Origin: Lithospermum erythrorhizon
Lineage: Eukaryota > Streptophyta > Magnoliopsida > Boraginales > Boraginaceae
Assembly: GCA_019722365.1 (NCBI GenBank)
Contig: JADFUC010000290.1
Span: forward strand, 1 to 64,000
Reading direction: 5' to 3'
DNA length: 64,000 nt
Shown here piece by piece: positions 13,495 to 26,900 of the stretch (the first letter of the stretch is position 1; each line of letters begins with the position of its first letter). Both the position numbers and the translations under genes were made by a program. The notes under the pieces are model-generated. The model had not been told where the DNA came from. It saw only the letters and a list, made by a program, of their open reading frames with translations, and did not search any database.

Positions 13495-14285
13495 ATCTCC
13501 CGCTTAAAGACATTTTCAAGTCACCATCTTCAAGACGATTCGCCTGGGCGTTAACTAAAGCTGAACATAACTTCGCTTCCATGCTTAGCCACCTTCAAAA
13601 CATATCCGCTCTGATTCGATCTCCAAGAATCTTCTCAAGCTTCAGAACTCCATTCTCCAATAGAGATCGTATAAAATGGTGCCTCAGTCCTATGTGCTTG
13701 GTCCTAGCATAAAATACGGGATTTTTCATCAGATAAACCGCACTGACCATCAGCATAAACGATTACTACCATGCTCAAGACCAGCCTCCTTCCGTAAGTT
13801 CGCAACCATATCACTTCCGCTATAGTTTCCGCCTATAGCAACATACTCAGCCTTCACAACGACGATGCTACTAGGCTGCAACTTAGATCTCCGCCTAATT
13901 GCAGCGACTCCAAACATGAACACATATCCACTAAGATTTTCTACTATCAACATCACCACCATTGTCAAAGATTCACATATCCTATCAACCCTATATTTCC
14001 ATTTTCGAAAACACAAAGCCTTTTCAAAGACTACCATTTGCATCTTAAAATCCACTTCACAGCTTTCCAATGTTCCTCCCTCAAGCTGTATATATATCTA
14101 CTAACAACTCCACGACGCCGCTAATATCAGTCTAGTACACCATTGCATACATAAGACTACCTAATGCAGAAGCATAAGACACCTTATCCTATACACTAAT
14201 TCATCCTCAGTCTCAGGTGATTGTTCTATTGATAATTGAAAATGAGCAAATATTAATGGAAATCGTATATCGATTTCTTAATTAC
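13495..14285 (-). mobile_element. Ty1/copia RT end and RNase H remnant
   Basis: On the minus strand, YASALGSLMYAMV at about 14,190 is the conserved region after RT. SGYVFMFG and then SKLQPSS...KAEYVAIG at about 13,950-13,830 belong to RNase H. ARTKHIGLRHHFIR at about 13,710 is its C-terminal signature. The frame ends near 13,530 at the polypurine tract. Frameshifts are present, and the left-hand part of RT is missing because another repeat starts at about 14,290. Confidence 0.8.
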
Positions 14286-14289
14286 GCCT

Positions 14290-17200
14290 ATCATGAATAA
14301 TCGGTTGGTTGTAGAACGACCGCTTCCAAAGCGGGCCCCCCGAGGTCGGGACCGTCATCAACCTGTATAATCAGAGTCACCAACAATGGATAACAATAAA
14401 AATGACTTCATTTATGTGATAATAAAGAATACAACTCGCCCATCGGGCGAACCAACACCACAACAATCGAAAAGTAAATAATATACATACAACATCAAAC
14501 AATTTGTTTTACAACAATAATTATTATGCATAACAAAAACTCCAAAGAATATAAAGTATGACTGTTGAGGTATTCCAGCCACCATCGCCACCTCCATGGG
14601 CACGGTTACTCGACCAATGCATCTCTCGATCTTCCCGTGATCAACCTAGGTACGAACGCCCGCCCATAGGAAATATAGAGTCACCTAAAGTTGAGTAAAA
14701 CAAATATCACGTGTTAACCTACTACTCATACAAACAAGGATAAGTCGTGTTAATTTTACCTATTTAAAGACTAATATATACTTCAAGTTATATTTATATA
14801 CTACTCACCACAATATAAATCTTTCCTTAATGGCTTCCAACTAACAATCGATAACTCCACATCACGCCAATAACTTACTCATAGTACAATTTTAATCACA
14901 AGAGTTATCTCTCTATCGGCCATCTTTCTCAAGATACCTAATTACCGATATAATATACCACTCAAACATACCACAACTCAAACATATATCTCAACATCTA
15001 ATAACCAAGTGATATACAACCTAACCACTTCGTCTTTGGGCTCACCTTAAAGTGCTACTCCCAATTGTAGTCATACACCTCCTATGACATCTAAATGTTT
15101 ATTTTCGTAACCTCCAACGTATCATTTCTTAATACAATCGAAATATATATCTTAACTCAAGAAAACTTAAGTACGAGATTATCTCACCAAATTCCTTTAT
15201 TTAATTTACTGAACTTATCTTTAATGGTATCAACATCGTGAAGCTAGATCATAACTTATATACTAACACGCTTGAATCCAATTTTCCACCGTATATAAAA
15301 TATCATCAACATCATCTATGATTAGCAATGAACGCTGGGTTTATAATTTTTCATACATAATGCCCTCATTCAAGCTTATCTCACCCAATAACCAACTCAA
15401 CTTCTTTCATCCTTAAAGGATACATAACGATTATCACTCAACTCAGATCCACAAGAAAATCGGATCATATTATCAATAATCAACCGAAACCTAATTCGAT
15501 AATTTCATCAAGGCAACATCTAGTATAACGCCATTAATGCTCATAACGAATAAACACGCCATAAAAATGTATCATACAACAATTACAGAAAATTTAAACA
15601 AGATGTAAATATGAATAAGACATATATCTATCCTGCATCTACCTAATAAGGTCATACAACAAGATTCCAAAGAAGCGTCTCGTGCATAGCATGTCAAGAT
15701 ATAATAGAAGGTTTCAATAAGGCACAACAAAACACCTGTGAAACGAAAATCATAGAGTCTCAACAACGACTATAACTCTAGTCATCACCTTCTATCTCTC
15801 ATATCTACACAAATATACCACCCCTCTAATGCGCATATAATTAACTGCCTACCCAGGAATGGATCAATCGCTAATAACCAATCGCACTTATACCCCAGAG
15901 TATAAGGCAAACATCAACAATGCCCATAGCAAGTCGATTAATAGATTCTCATTAATCGCACTTATACCAAAGTATAAGGCCAACACTCAACAATCCACAT
16001 AGCAAAGTGATAATAGATCTCCCACTGCACATATATACCAAGATAAGGCCAACATCAACAACGCACATAGCAAAGTCGACAGATCTCCCACGCATACATA
16101 TATCGAAGTATAAGACCAACATCAACAATGCACATAACAAAGTACAATAGATCTCCCAATCGCACATATACCAAAGCATAAGCCAACGACTGCTACATCC
16201 TAAGGAAGTTAGAGAGTCACCTAACCCTAATCATCCCAACTATAGGGTCAAATTTCGATACTCAAGTCACCTCAAAGTCATACATAACTCCAACCAACAC
16301 CTCTCAAACCAACTACCTACTTCCAAACAATATCCAAGCACACAGCCTAAAACATCTCACAATCATAAATCAATCACAACCGATGCGCCACGTAAATACC
16401 AAAAAGTGCCGAAGGCCACGTAAATACAAATGCTGGCCGACAAGGCCATTAGACTACAAATCAAAGGTTTATTAAGCACACATAAATACAATGCTACAAG
16501 GCTACGTAACACAAGAACATAAGTCAGAGTTTAAGCTCTAGTACTCACCTCAAGCAATCTTGAACTGGCACCACAATATTATAACATGAATCAATCTTAC
16601 AACTATCTCACAATATGAATCATAATCACAATTATCTTATATAATATAAATTATAATCACCCAATACACATGTCAAAATAGTTCCATGACAAAATACAGC
16701 AAAATATAGAACATAATATACGAAGGATTCCTATCAGCAGATTTGTACCCAAATTGTTAAGAATAAATAAATTCCGCCTAATCGATCCCAAAGGTTTTCC
16801 TAATGCCTGCCTAATCAAACACCCAAAATATAATTACTATCAAGAATAATTTTAACCTTTATCTTAATTAAATTCGAATTTTTCAACCCATTTTAGTTAA
16901 GCAATTTAACAACTTCAATATGTATTAATTATGTTCAAAGATTATTAAAAATGACGACTTCAACTATCCCGAGTAAATCCCCATAATCGGTCAATGCCTT
17001 AACCAAAAATACTAACATTTTCAACCAATTTCAATCAATGCCTTTAAAACCAAAATATTTTAAACCAATTTCAATCAACCCAATATATCAACTTTTCCAA
17101 CTACTCGAACTCATTTCTAACAACCTCCATCCCAAAGTCCGCTTAATACTCAAAATCTACTAAAACCAATTTCAACATATATTCTTCCAACAACCTAATA

Positions 17201-17988
17201 CTCATAATTTCACCTCAAACAATCTCAATAACGGTCCAACATATTTATACCTATCAACCACATTTTAGGAAAAAAGTCAACCCAAAATCAACTCGAAAGT
17301 CAACTCAACTATAACAACACTTTCTACTCCCAAATATCGATTATTATCAACTCCTATATAATAATCTGGGTTTAGACAATAATTATATTCAATAATATCC
17401 CAAGAATAACTAATTTAGGAACCCAAGAATCGGACTGGAGCACAAAATCAAATTACAAAAAGTCAACTAAAAAGTCAACTCAAAGTATCTCCCAAAATAT
17501 TCAACAAGATCGAACCTTTTACCTTGAAACCATTTAGGACGAAAAGTAGGGAAGCTCTCCAAAAAATTTGAGGTCCAAAGCTTGAGACGGAAGAGAAATC
17601 GAAGAGTTAAATTCAAGGGGCGGTTGCCCATCATGCCAAGGAGAAGTTACAGGACGTTCGATCCTTTCTTTCGGCTTGTTGGTTAGCGGGTTAACGGGTT
17701 GGCCCATTAACTTTATACGCGAACCCGATCAAGCGACCAATCGATGCTTCGCTTAACTTATCTCGATAATCAACAACATCAACATTTATACACTCAAATT
17801 ATTATTTACCCACACATCATTGCCTATCTAACTTTAAAATTTTAAAATCGAAATGTACTACCAACCCGACCGATTCGTTGTATTTTCAATCATTCAACTT
17901 CTCGAAATTTTTAATTCTCCTCCGAAAATAATCCACCGAGCAACTAGTATAATATTACAATAATATTAGTACGAACGGGTTATTACAA
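14290..17988 (-). repeat. Long LTR-like block (family 1, first copy)
   Basis: No coding domain is seen. Read on the minus strand it would start TGTAATAACCCGTTCGTAC at 17,988, a common start for long plant Ty3 LTRs. Features shared with 45,235-47,510 include CAGTCACCAAC near the left end, the phrase GTACTCACCTC, repeated AAAGTCAACTC motifs, a segment on CTCTCCA(A/T)AAAATTT with nearby CCAAAGC, and an AATATTACAATAATA stretch near the right end. It also holds a tandem array (15,884-16,185). Confidence 0.55.
15884..16185. repeat. Tandem repeat, about 68-bp unit, about 4.4 copies
   Basis: Units start near 15,884, 15,954, 16,023, 16,090 and 16,160. Each carries CGCACTTATACC-like sequence, then AAGTATAAGGCCAACA, CAACAATGCACATAGCAAAG and AATAGATCTCCCA. 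The copies differ by small changes, and the last one is partial. It lies inside a long LTR-like block, where short tandem arrays are common. Confidence 0.8.
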
Positions 17989-17999
17989 ATTGTAACAAT

Positions 18000-19860
18000 T
18001 TATTTACTAGTTTTAGTTAAAATGAGATTACTCTCAAACTAAGTGTTCAATAATAGTAATCAGAATTACTAAATAGGAACTCATGATAATATCAGGGGTT
18101 GTGTCAGGTTGCTAGATTCTATGCATAATCATTATAATAATAATATTGGTCAATTATATTATTTATACAACCAACATTATCTAAGCCCAAAGTCACCCAC
18201 ATGAGTGACGCTGATTTTATTTCCATGTATGAAATTAACTGATTGCTAATTCGAGAAGTTGATTGAAATCAACTTAGATACTAATCAAGAGTTTTACATC
18301 GATAATGTAAATATAATTAGACGGTGACCGAATCAATTTGGTAGTTCAATTGACGGTTTAAACTAGTAAAGTTCATTAGTGACTTGTTAGTCACTTACTC
18401 GTTAGCATTTAGTTAGTTAACGGTTTTAACGAGTTGGCTCATTAGTTAACGGGTCGAGCTATTCGGGTTAAAAAGGGAGTAGGATATATAAAGGAGTTCT
18501 TAAGATGAAAAACCTAATTCACTTTCATCACCAAAACCCTCCTATAGCCACCCCCTCCTCTCCTCCATAGCCGAACAAAAAGTCATTTTTTGCCTTGAAT
18601 TTTGCTCCTCCAATTGTTCTCGAGGTTCTAAAGAAACTGGGGCCAGCGATCTAAACCGCTTCCACGCCAGCGACTTCAACTGAGGCAATTAGTCAGGCGC
18701 TTAATCAAGTATGAGATCAAAGGAGGATTCGGAGAGAAAAGTTGCGACTTCCGGCGCCCGAAGTGCTCGTATTCATAAGTATATGCATATATGTATTTAT
18801 ATCAGAATTCATTATATACATTTAAATTATTCCCGTTTCATTTGTTTATGTTTTAGCTGGCGAATGTTACATTCTTCCAATCATCGGCGCATTAACCTAA
18901 GCAGATCCACCTTACGCTGAACCGCTTCGAATACCTTCTTTCTCGGTGTATTTGTGTCAATATCGTAGAATCTTATCTTTTGATTATTTTCCCCGATGAC
19001 GCCCGCTTAATGGCAAATGACTCACCGAGGTACATTCACCACTCGGGTTCTAATTTGTGTTTTGATTATAATACCGAGCATCGATTCTCGAATGCGATGA
19101 TCATAAAATATCATATGCTAAATCGAGTAAAATAAATTAAACGAGATGCTGTAAGATATGGCTTATATGATTTCTAAATATAACGGCGAGCTCGTAAAAC
19201 CCGACGACTACCACTCAAATCTGTGACTCTGAAAATGACATCACTATTTTAAAAACTTAAAGCTCATCTTAATAAGAGTAAGCCATCTTGAGAAACTCGA
19301 GTTTAAGAAATGTTTATAGAAAAGGCTAATATGGAGAATCTCAAAGTTAAAGAACAAGTCAATAATCATGAGTCAAGGAACTAATAAACTCATGAGATTT
19401 TTAGAGACTCCAAAGTAAAAAAAACATGAATAAAAGAGGTTTAGGATATGCAAGGATAATTGATGCTCTAAACCGTGCTTCAACTTCCATTAAGTTTGTT
19501 GTGAGCTTAATTCCTTCCAAGTAACGCCTGGAACTGCTTTCTATATCCTCCTTTCATTATGTGAGTAAACCTCGCTTTCTTGCACCCTATCATGTGAACT
19601 TGATTTTTTGCGGTGTTAACACTCTTCATCCAAAAGTTAAGAATGTATGGACGATCGAGCAGAGTCGCTGAGGCACATGACGACGACGCTTCTTTTGTTT
19701 TTAAATTGGGGAATAGCAAAGTGGATCCGTTTAAGTTTACAAACAGCCAATCCACAAAGGTGTTGGGTAAAGGTCAGTGGTTGCAAGAAAATTGCCTTTA
19801 TAATTAAAGATGCCATCAGATGTCATTTATGCTAGTTTAATTTACTTTGGCAAGTAGCCA
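18000..19860 (+). repeat. Probable 5' LTR and leader of the plus-strand Copia element
   Basis: No gene is recognised. A TATATAA box at 18,485-18,491 is followed by a transcript-like leader (AAAACCTAATTCACTTTCATC), which would suit an LTR promoter reading to the right into the Copia remnant that starts near 19,870. The exact LTR ends, primer site and any gag remnant could not be fixed. Confidence 0.35.
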
Positions 19861-19869
19861 ATGTTTATA

Positions 19870-22700
19870 AAGACATGATGGTTCTTTTTCCTGAAAAACA
19901 AGTGTGTTGTTTCATGGTTCTATCTTCTTTAGTCATACATGGTATTTCTGCCTCTAACAATGTCTATTATGTCGATTTTGATTTGATTGAGTCTAGTGAT
20001 ACGTGTGCTTAAGTGTTATGCAATTAAGAGCGAAGCTTATATTAAAGCATGGGCACGCCAAAGATTTACTGAATTTCTAATTGTCCAAAGCATGATCACG
20101 CTAGATGTTTGTCAAATATTAAATTTAAAAAAGAACAATTAAAGGGACACACAACTCGTAAAATACATAAAACATCTTTTAAATCCATTAATAAAATTTC
20201 CACTAAAATGCTTGATTTATCAGATACAATTGCTTGGGTGAAATGGATGTTGTTAGTCTGAAAGCGGTCCGTATATGTTTATGTTATAGTTGATGATTAT
20301 TCTCGATTTATATAGGTTATTTTTCCTTTACAATAAGAGTGATATCACGCTTAGTATTTTGCTGCCAAGTGTATTTAGTAACAAAATGAAAGTTAATACG
20401 AAAATCAAGGTCAGCTAGGGAAGGATCATGAAGCGAGAATTCCAAAACTCAAAAAGCTCGATAATATTGTGATAAAGATGGTAGATCAACACAATTCTAA
20501 GTATCCCGGTTACCTCAAAATGGAGTACTGAGCGCAAAATCGGATTTATACAAGAAACGGGACGCATAATGTTAAACGAGCACAACTCTACCAAAGAGTT
20601 TTTGGGGACATTTAGCTGACACCGCATGCCACGTGTTTAACCGGCATTTCGAGACCTTTATTGAATAAAACTCAGATGAGCCAGCCAGTGGTGCAAGACA
20701 CCGACTATTAGTTACTTCAAAGTTTCTTTTGGTCATAAGCGCTATGTTTCAAATACTAAAGCATCAACTTGAAATTCATGCTAATAGTTCATTTTTCTCT
20801 AGGTTATTCATCATATAGTAAAAGATATGTTATATATAATAAAAAGGACCAATTTATCTAAGAGTCTATTCTGTTTTCATTTAATCAAATCCTTTGTCGT
20901 TAAGGGGCCATTAAGATGATGACGAAGCAGTAGAATTAAGATGGAAAATATACTAACCATTCCTCTTTGAGGAACCCCCAAAGGTAGCCTCCAAAAGAAG
21001 CACCTATCGGCGGGGAGCCTGTGAAAGGAGGAAAGATAAAGTTCTCAAGACGCGAATGACTACTTACGATAAAGTAGACACACGATGATCTACCTAAGCC
21101 TACGAGAATCTGGGTAGAAAGAATCATCCTCCAAACCTTGGCTATTGGTGTTCCATGTAGGTATGACTACTCGTAATTCTGTCAATAATGTTTGTCTACA
21201 TAGTGCTTATGTCTCTCAATCTGCACCTTTTAAATATTAAGCTTAAAGCCTACGATCCGGAAACGGGTAATATCCATGCAAAAAGAACTTGAATAATTCG
21301 AAGATGTAAAGTATGGCATTTAGTTGAAAAACCTCAATGATAGATCTATAATTGAACAAAAATGGGTTTTTTGAAATAAACTTGATTTAAACTGGTCATA
21401 GTAAATAAAAACATATTTGTCGTCTATGTATAAATCAAATCGGCGGATAGATTTTGATGAACATTCACTTTGGTTGCTAGATCAATCCACATTTATAATA
21501 TTAGCCTTCAAGTAAGAGTATGAATTTCAAGCTAAGCACGATGGGATGTTAAAAAGCAATGCTTTTTAAATGGTTTTCTGTGGCAGAAAGCTTTTTGTAT
21601 CACGCTTTTAAACCTGATAAAGCCCTTACTGGACAAAACAAGCACTCTAGAGCTTGGTAAGGAAAGACAAGCAAAATATTTAATGTCAATGGTTTCACAA
21701 AGGGAAAGCCTCGATTCTATGCTTTTCTCAAAACCATGGCAAACATTCATCAGAGTCCAAATCTAAGTGGTATGATATTATATTCACTCTACTAATGATC
21801 CGTTATACGAGGAATTCTAAAAAATGATGAATCGAATGAAATAGAAATGAGTACGACGGATGTTTAACTTTTCCTGACTCAAGTAAAGCAAATGGACTAT
21901 GGTATCTTTATATCACAAAGTAAGCTTATCATGAGTTTATCAAAAAGTTTGACAATGAGGATGCAGCATTTGATAAGCACACCAATGGCAAAACCATGAC
22001 GGCCGGACAAGGATGAATAAGGTAAATGCGCCAATGAGACAACGATCGAGTATGATCGCAGCTTTCGTCTTACTACATCGCCATTCCGATATTATGTTGC
22101 TGGCTTGTTTATGTGCTCGCTTTTCAAATTCCCTAGTCCCAAGCAAATCCCACTTAAAAGTTCTTAAACGATTCTTCGTTATGTTAAGGGAACTGTAGAT
22201 TTTGACTTTGGTACCCTGCAGAATAAGGCTTTTGATCTCAGGGATTTTCGGGGATGATTTACAGGATACAATGCTTAGATAGAAAAAGAGCACTAGTGGT
22301 AATTCTTGTCACTTTGTGACACTGCCCACATCTCGTCTAGTAAAGTTAAGCAAAATAAGGTAGCCTTATCCACCTCGGCCGAATATGTTGCAAGAGGTAA
22401 TCAGGCTACGCAGAAATTTTGTGGATGAAATTGCACCTTTAGAAGACTTTGGACTTAAGTTTGATCATATTCGGTCCTTTGGCGACAACACTAGCCATTA
22501 ATATCATAAGAACCCCATTTAGCACTCACTTGACCAAACACATAGAAATTGCCACCATTTTATTCTGTGATCATGTCCGAAAAGGTATTATTAATCTAGA
22601 ATTTAGAAGCACAAATGGACCAACTAGCGACATTACCAAGTCTTTATCTAAGGATCAATATAATTAATATAATCAAACTTGGGCTGAACTCGTATTTTGA
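19870..22700 (+). mobile_element. Ty1/copia pol remnant, plus strand
   Basis: The reading order is left to right, with many frameshifts. An integrase zinc-finger region lies near 20,000-20,140, and the start of the integrase core (VDDYSRF-like) at about 20,290. Integrase C-terminal sequence near 20,800 includes GYSSYSKRY. An RT/RNase H end runs to 22,667, where HIEIATI...DHVRKGIINLEF and SLSKDQYN match the usual C-terminus of plant Copia polyproteins. Not functional. Its opposite orientation to the flanking Copia pieces points to a separate insertion. Confidence 0.7.
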
Positions 22701-22899
22701 CTGCTAGCCTTTAATGTTGTTCTATGAGTTAAATCTGACATGCCGCTTACATGTCTCGCATGATATGTGTTTATATGCTTCTTTTATGTATTGGGGACAC
22801 TCTCGAACATTCAAGGCATACGCAGACATTGAAATGATCTAGAAGCGAAAGGGTTACTATCTTCGCTGTTTGGCGGTTCTAAATTTTAAAATTCAGTTT

Positions 22900-23260
22900 T
22901 CGCTACATATCGGAAAAAGCCCGAGAAAGGTCGGGAGATGATAAGTCATGACATCAAAAATTGGAGAGGCAGTCATAGTTCGGGAGAAGATCGGGAGCAA
23001 CGTCGGGAGTTGCCAAGTCCCGATCGCCGGGCCTTTATTGCTGATCCGACTCACTGGAGTCGATCGACCGAGGTCGGGACCTCCCTAAGTCCCGATCTCG
23101 GGCCTATATAAGCCCTAAGGCTGAATTTTTAGGGTTTACTCCATTTCTTCAACCTCCAACCGCGCCTCCTCCTCTCCCAAACGCCAAAACCGCCATTTTC
23201 ACATCAAAAATCAACCCTTTCCACCAAAAATCAACATTCTTTTATTCCCCAAACACCAAA
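22900..23260 (+). promoter_or_regulatory. Promoter-like LTR end or leader of a transposon
   Basis: A TATATAAG box at 23,105-23,112 is followed by a pyrimidine-rich, CT/CA-rich leader and then an ATG at 23,261. Just before it, the sequence GGTCGGGA and its complement TCCCGA(C/T) recur several times between 22,920 and 23,100, giving local hairpin potential. A similar layout (TATAAAA at 27,854-27,860 after GTCGGGG-type motifs) appears at 27,720-27,900. Confidence 0.4.
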
Positions 23261-23700
23261 ATGGCACCCAAAACTCAAGGAGTCAAAACAGCCGCCATCA
23301 AACCTCGATACCCACTTCGTCAAGGAGTTTCTCAACCTACACATCAAAACTCCACGGTTCGTTTATGAGATGGTATTTAATGTTCTCCTTGACACAAACA
23401 CCCATGAAACTGAAAGTTGCTTTCATCTATCAACTCTACGAAATCAATATCAAGGACGGACTACTGCTTACAAATAAGTTTCGGGTCCATAAACTGCTCA
23501 TTGATTTTATAAGTGATGTTGACTTTTCCTAAAGATAACTCTTCGACGGGTTCTGTATCAGAATGTTTGTTGCTGTGGATCGAGAAAGCCAAAGCTCGAC
23601 TTTCTGATGATTTTGAAAAGGCACTGAAGTTAGCACATTTATGGTCTGATTTTTGCTCGCAACATGAGTTCTTCATTAGGAAATTCCCTTCGTGAGTAAC
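23261..23700 (+). pseudogene. Broken ORF starting MAPKTQGVKT, transposon-associated
   Basis: The frame opens MAPKTQGVKTAAIKPRYPLR after a TATA box and leader. It then shifts frame repeatedly; EFLNLHIKTPRFVYEM and LSDDFEKALKLAHLW are readable further on. I do not recognise a domain with confidence. The start and the downstream piece at 26,332-26,900 are compatible with the plant transposon-protein family carrying a PF20167-type domain. Linking the two halves is inference. Confidence 0.35.
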
Positions 23701-23939
23701 TTACCTAATCAACCCATTCCATAACCCACTCGCACTCTCGGCATTGTCGATTTGAGCCGATGCCCCTGCGTGTCACTTAACAGATATAACGATTTGCCCC
23801 AGCCACTCACCCTCGAGGTTGTGCTCACGTAAGAACATGAACATCGTGAGTCACTTATACAACTCGGACTAAAAAAAGAAATGAAGGAAAATACAACGTG
23901 ACTATGCCTGCATTTAAGACCAAGAATGTCAGCCATTAC

Positions 23940-26160
23940 ACTTCACAATTTTTATCAATCTTATGTCATCATATACAACACGCTTTCTAAATACATAATT
24001 TTGACATAACACAGCGTACACATTGAAGACCGCTGAGGATATCCTAGCTACCTAAATCTCAATCATGATTTACTCGACTCCATCGCCACAAATGATGCTT
24101 CAACGCCCGACTTTTCCCGAACAATAAACAACATTCCTGGTCCCTAAAATAGAAGCAAGTAGCTTGTGAAAGCTCAGAATACCTATATACAAGTCATATC
24201 TGTTCACACATATATAAACATGTAATATCGCATACGTGATAATTACTTTCATTATATTTTTTCATACTTACATATATCGCTAGTTAGCGTCCATATGATC
24301 CTCATAATTTAATATCCCTAAACTATTTAATACAATCAACTTACAAAATAATTCAATAATATCAAATAATACTATAATATCAAATAGTTCAATATAATAT
24401 ACTATCACCTACAAAATCAAGAACTCCCAATATATCACATAAGCAACAATAACTCTATTCGCCCCTCTATTGAAGCCCACCCATCTAATGTAAGAAAGTT
24501 CAACGTCACTTTGCTTCTACTCCGCAAACGAGGACAAATAACGTAATGATCAACGCCACTAAGCATTTCCACTCCAAAGAACGAGGACCAAATAATATAA
24601 TAATCGATGCCTGTTTACTCAAAGAAATTACTCGTTGCTTTGTATCTAAAGAAACGAATAAAATCGAATCATCTTAACATCTGAACTAACCGGAATAGAG
24701 TTCACACACAATCATATTTTTAGCTAAATCATATGACCATGATTCCATTGAATATGTGGCTATAGAGCGTTGGATTCTAACAAATACCGGATACTGTGCC
24801 GCTGATTTCAGGAATACCGGCAGATCCTACGGATCATTGATTCTAGAGAATACCGGACATATCACATCATAAGTCACAACTCAAATCATATCCACTTCCA
24901 TAATATTGCCATATCATAACATCATGCTAATACATAACCATCTCAATATCACTAAATATCATCGTAACCTCCATAATTTCTCAATACATCTATCTCATCA
25001 TTTATCATCATCGTGTCACCATTGTTTTCCATATATCACTATCAATCATGACTTCACAGTACAATCAACCCATCAACATATTCCTAATACATATGTTATT
25101 ATTTCCTGCCATTACCATCAAGTAATTGATCGTTATTACCATACTCCTATCAAAATATAAAGAATATCTCATGCCATAAGAGATTATACAATACAATATG
25201 AACAATGTCTAATTTATAACCTATCTTATGATAATGTTAATATCATCTTATTATTAACTTCTCATATCATCATCACATCTCACAACTCAACATCATATAA
25301 ACTTTCATAATCTTACTATATTCTATCATCATGTTATTATCTCTCGAGCATAACCTCCATAAATCTCAACATCCTATATTCACATCAATATTATCACAAC
25401 AATTTATTTTCAGTATTTTCATCTCATCCTTTAATGTTATCCAATTTCAAATAATTTATTCCCTTTCTATTCAATATATCTATAAACACATATATAATCT
25501 CATTTCCAACAGCTTTTTGTATAACATTAGCTTTTACCCATATATAGTCATATTTCATAATATCTCAAATCTATAACATCCCTAATATCTCATATATATC
25601 AATATTCAACAAAGTTTCCTAAAGAAAACCAATTAGTTCAATCAACCCATTCTCATACTTATACACGTGTGCCATTATATCACACTAATATAATCAAGAT
25701 CACATTTTACTAAATCTCATCTCAATAAATAATTTTCCATATATCCACCTCATTAATTATCATATCAACATACTGGAAATCCTTTTAATAGTTATCTATT
25801 TACAACAACCCAAAATATACAATACACATATTCATAATGTAAGAAAGATTATAAACGTGTGATATGAGTACTCACCTCTAGTCAAGCCAAATATCACCAA
25901 CCTAACTACTTGAATCACCTATTCGATATCAACACTTTTACTTTCAAACTCAGCAACTTTAAGGTTAAGATTTAAAAGGAGAATAACAACAAAATGAAAG
26001 AAAAAATTTAGGAAAAGGAGGGAGCTTCAATGTCAAGTGGAAAAAAAGGAGAAAAGATTCAAAAGTCTCGCTTTCAGATTATCGGAGTATATAAGTAGAG
26101 ATTAAGTGATTTAGGTTTCTTAGCCTCTATGAAAATTGGGGCAAAGACAGGCCACTACAA
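23940..26160 (-). repeat. LTR-like block (family 2, minus orientation)
   Basis: AT-rich and non-coding. The stretch 24,480-24,650, reverse-complemented, resembles 44,870-45,020: both contain an ACGAGTAAT(T) motif, TATTATTT(G/T)GTCCTCGTT and a TGGAGT(A/G)GAA stretch. Around 24,780-24,860 the motif AATACCGG recurs three times. GAGTACTCACCTC near 25,868 is shared with the other LTR-like blocks. Limits are approximate. Confidence 0.45.
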
Positions 26161-26331
26161 AAGAGGGAGGTGTCTATTGCTATGCCAACAGGTGTCATTT
26201 CCCTTTCTTAGTTGGGGAGGAAAAAAAGATGAGTAGTACTTAGCTATACACTTTCTAGTTCGAGTTTGTTTTAAGTAGAGAAATACTCAATTATTACTTG
26301 AATCATAAAAATTCGGGTTATTTGATAGGAG

Positions 26332-26900
26332 ATGAACGGTTTTCCCTTAGCCTTATCCGAAAATTATTCCTCCACACATCTAATACCAAATCGTAATTTA
26401 CGACTCGAGTCTATAGTTCTCTATAAATTGATCCACAACCAGAAAATCAACCTACCCTACCTTATCATCAACCAAATTCAACATGCTCTCAAGGCCAACA
26501 ATATCGACAATTATCCTTATGGCCAAATAGTTACCTTCATCGCAGGTCGCGAATGGGGCTGTATACTTTTCCTACTCCTATCATGGACGCCAGGTCGCTC
26601 TCATCGGGGATGCTACACTTCGAGAAACGGGATTCATTTAGAGGCGGTAGGCTTTACGTGGGTACACTAAGGGTTAACGAGCCGCCCAAAACGCCGCAGG
26701 TAAATGTGGTTCAGGATTCGACGAGTCGGTGTCGAAAAGCGATGACGCTGAGGCGAAAGCCTGCATTTATCAATCCATGACCACTGAATGCCTTAGAAGA
26801 GGTCCGACATTGCATCAAGCAACCTCGAGGGCTTCGAGACCAGGCATAGACATCAAAGTGAGCAACAACTCGTATACCGGTATCATTTAGATTTCTAACT
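26332..26900 (+). pseudogene. Fragment of a plant transposon protein (PF20167-like)
   Basis: The frame from 26,332 reads through INLPYLIINQIQHALKA and NYPYGQIVTFI. This resembles the helical block (INLPRLIL..I...., then LPYGMLIT) of the putative plant transposon protein domain found beside LTR elements. The frame then shifts several times and loses meaning after about 26,670. No start context of its own is visible. Confidence 0.45.

Noticed and set aside
15884..16185. CRISPR-like array
   Set aside because: The units are back-to-back diverged tandem copies with no unique spacers, in a plant nuclear LTR-like block.
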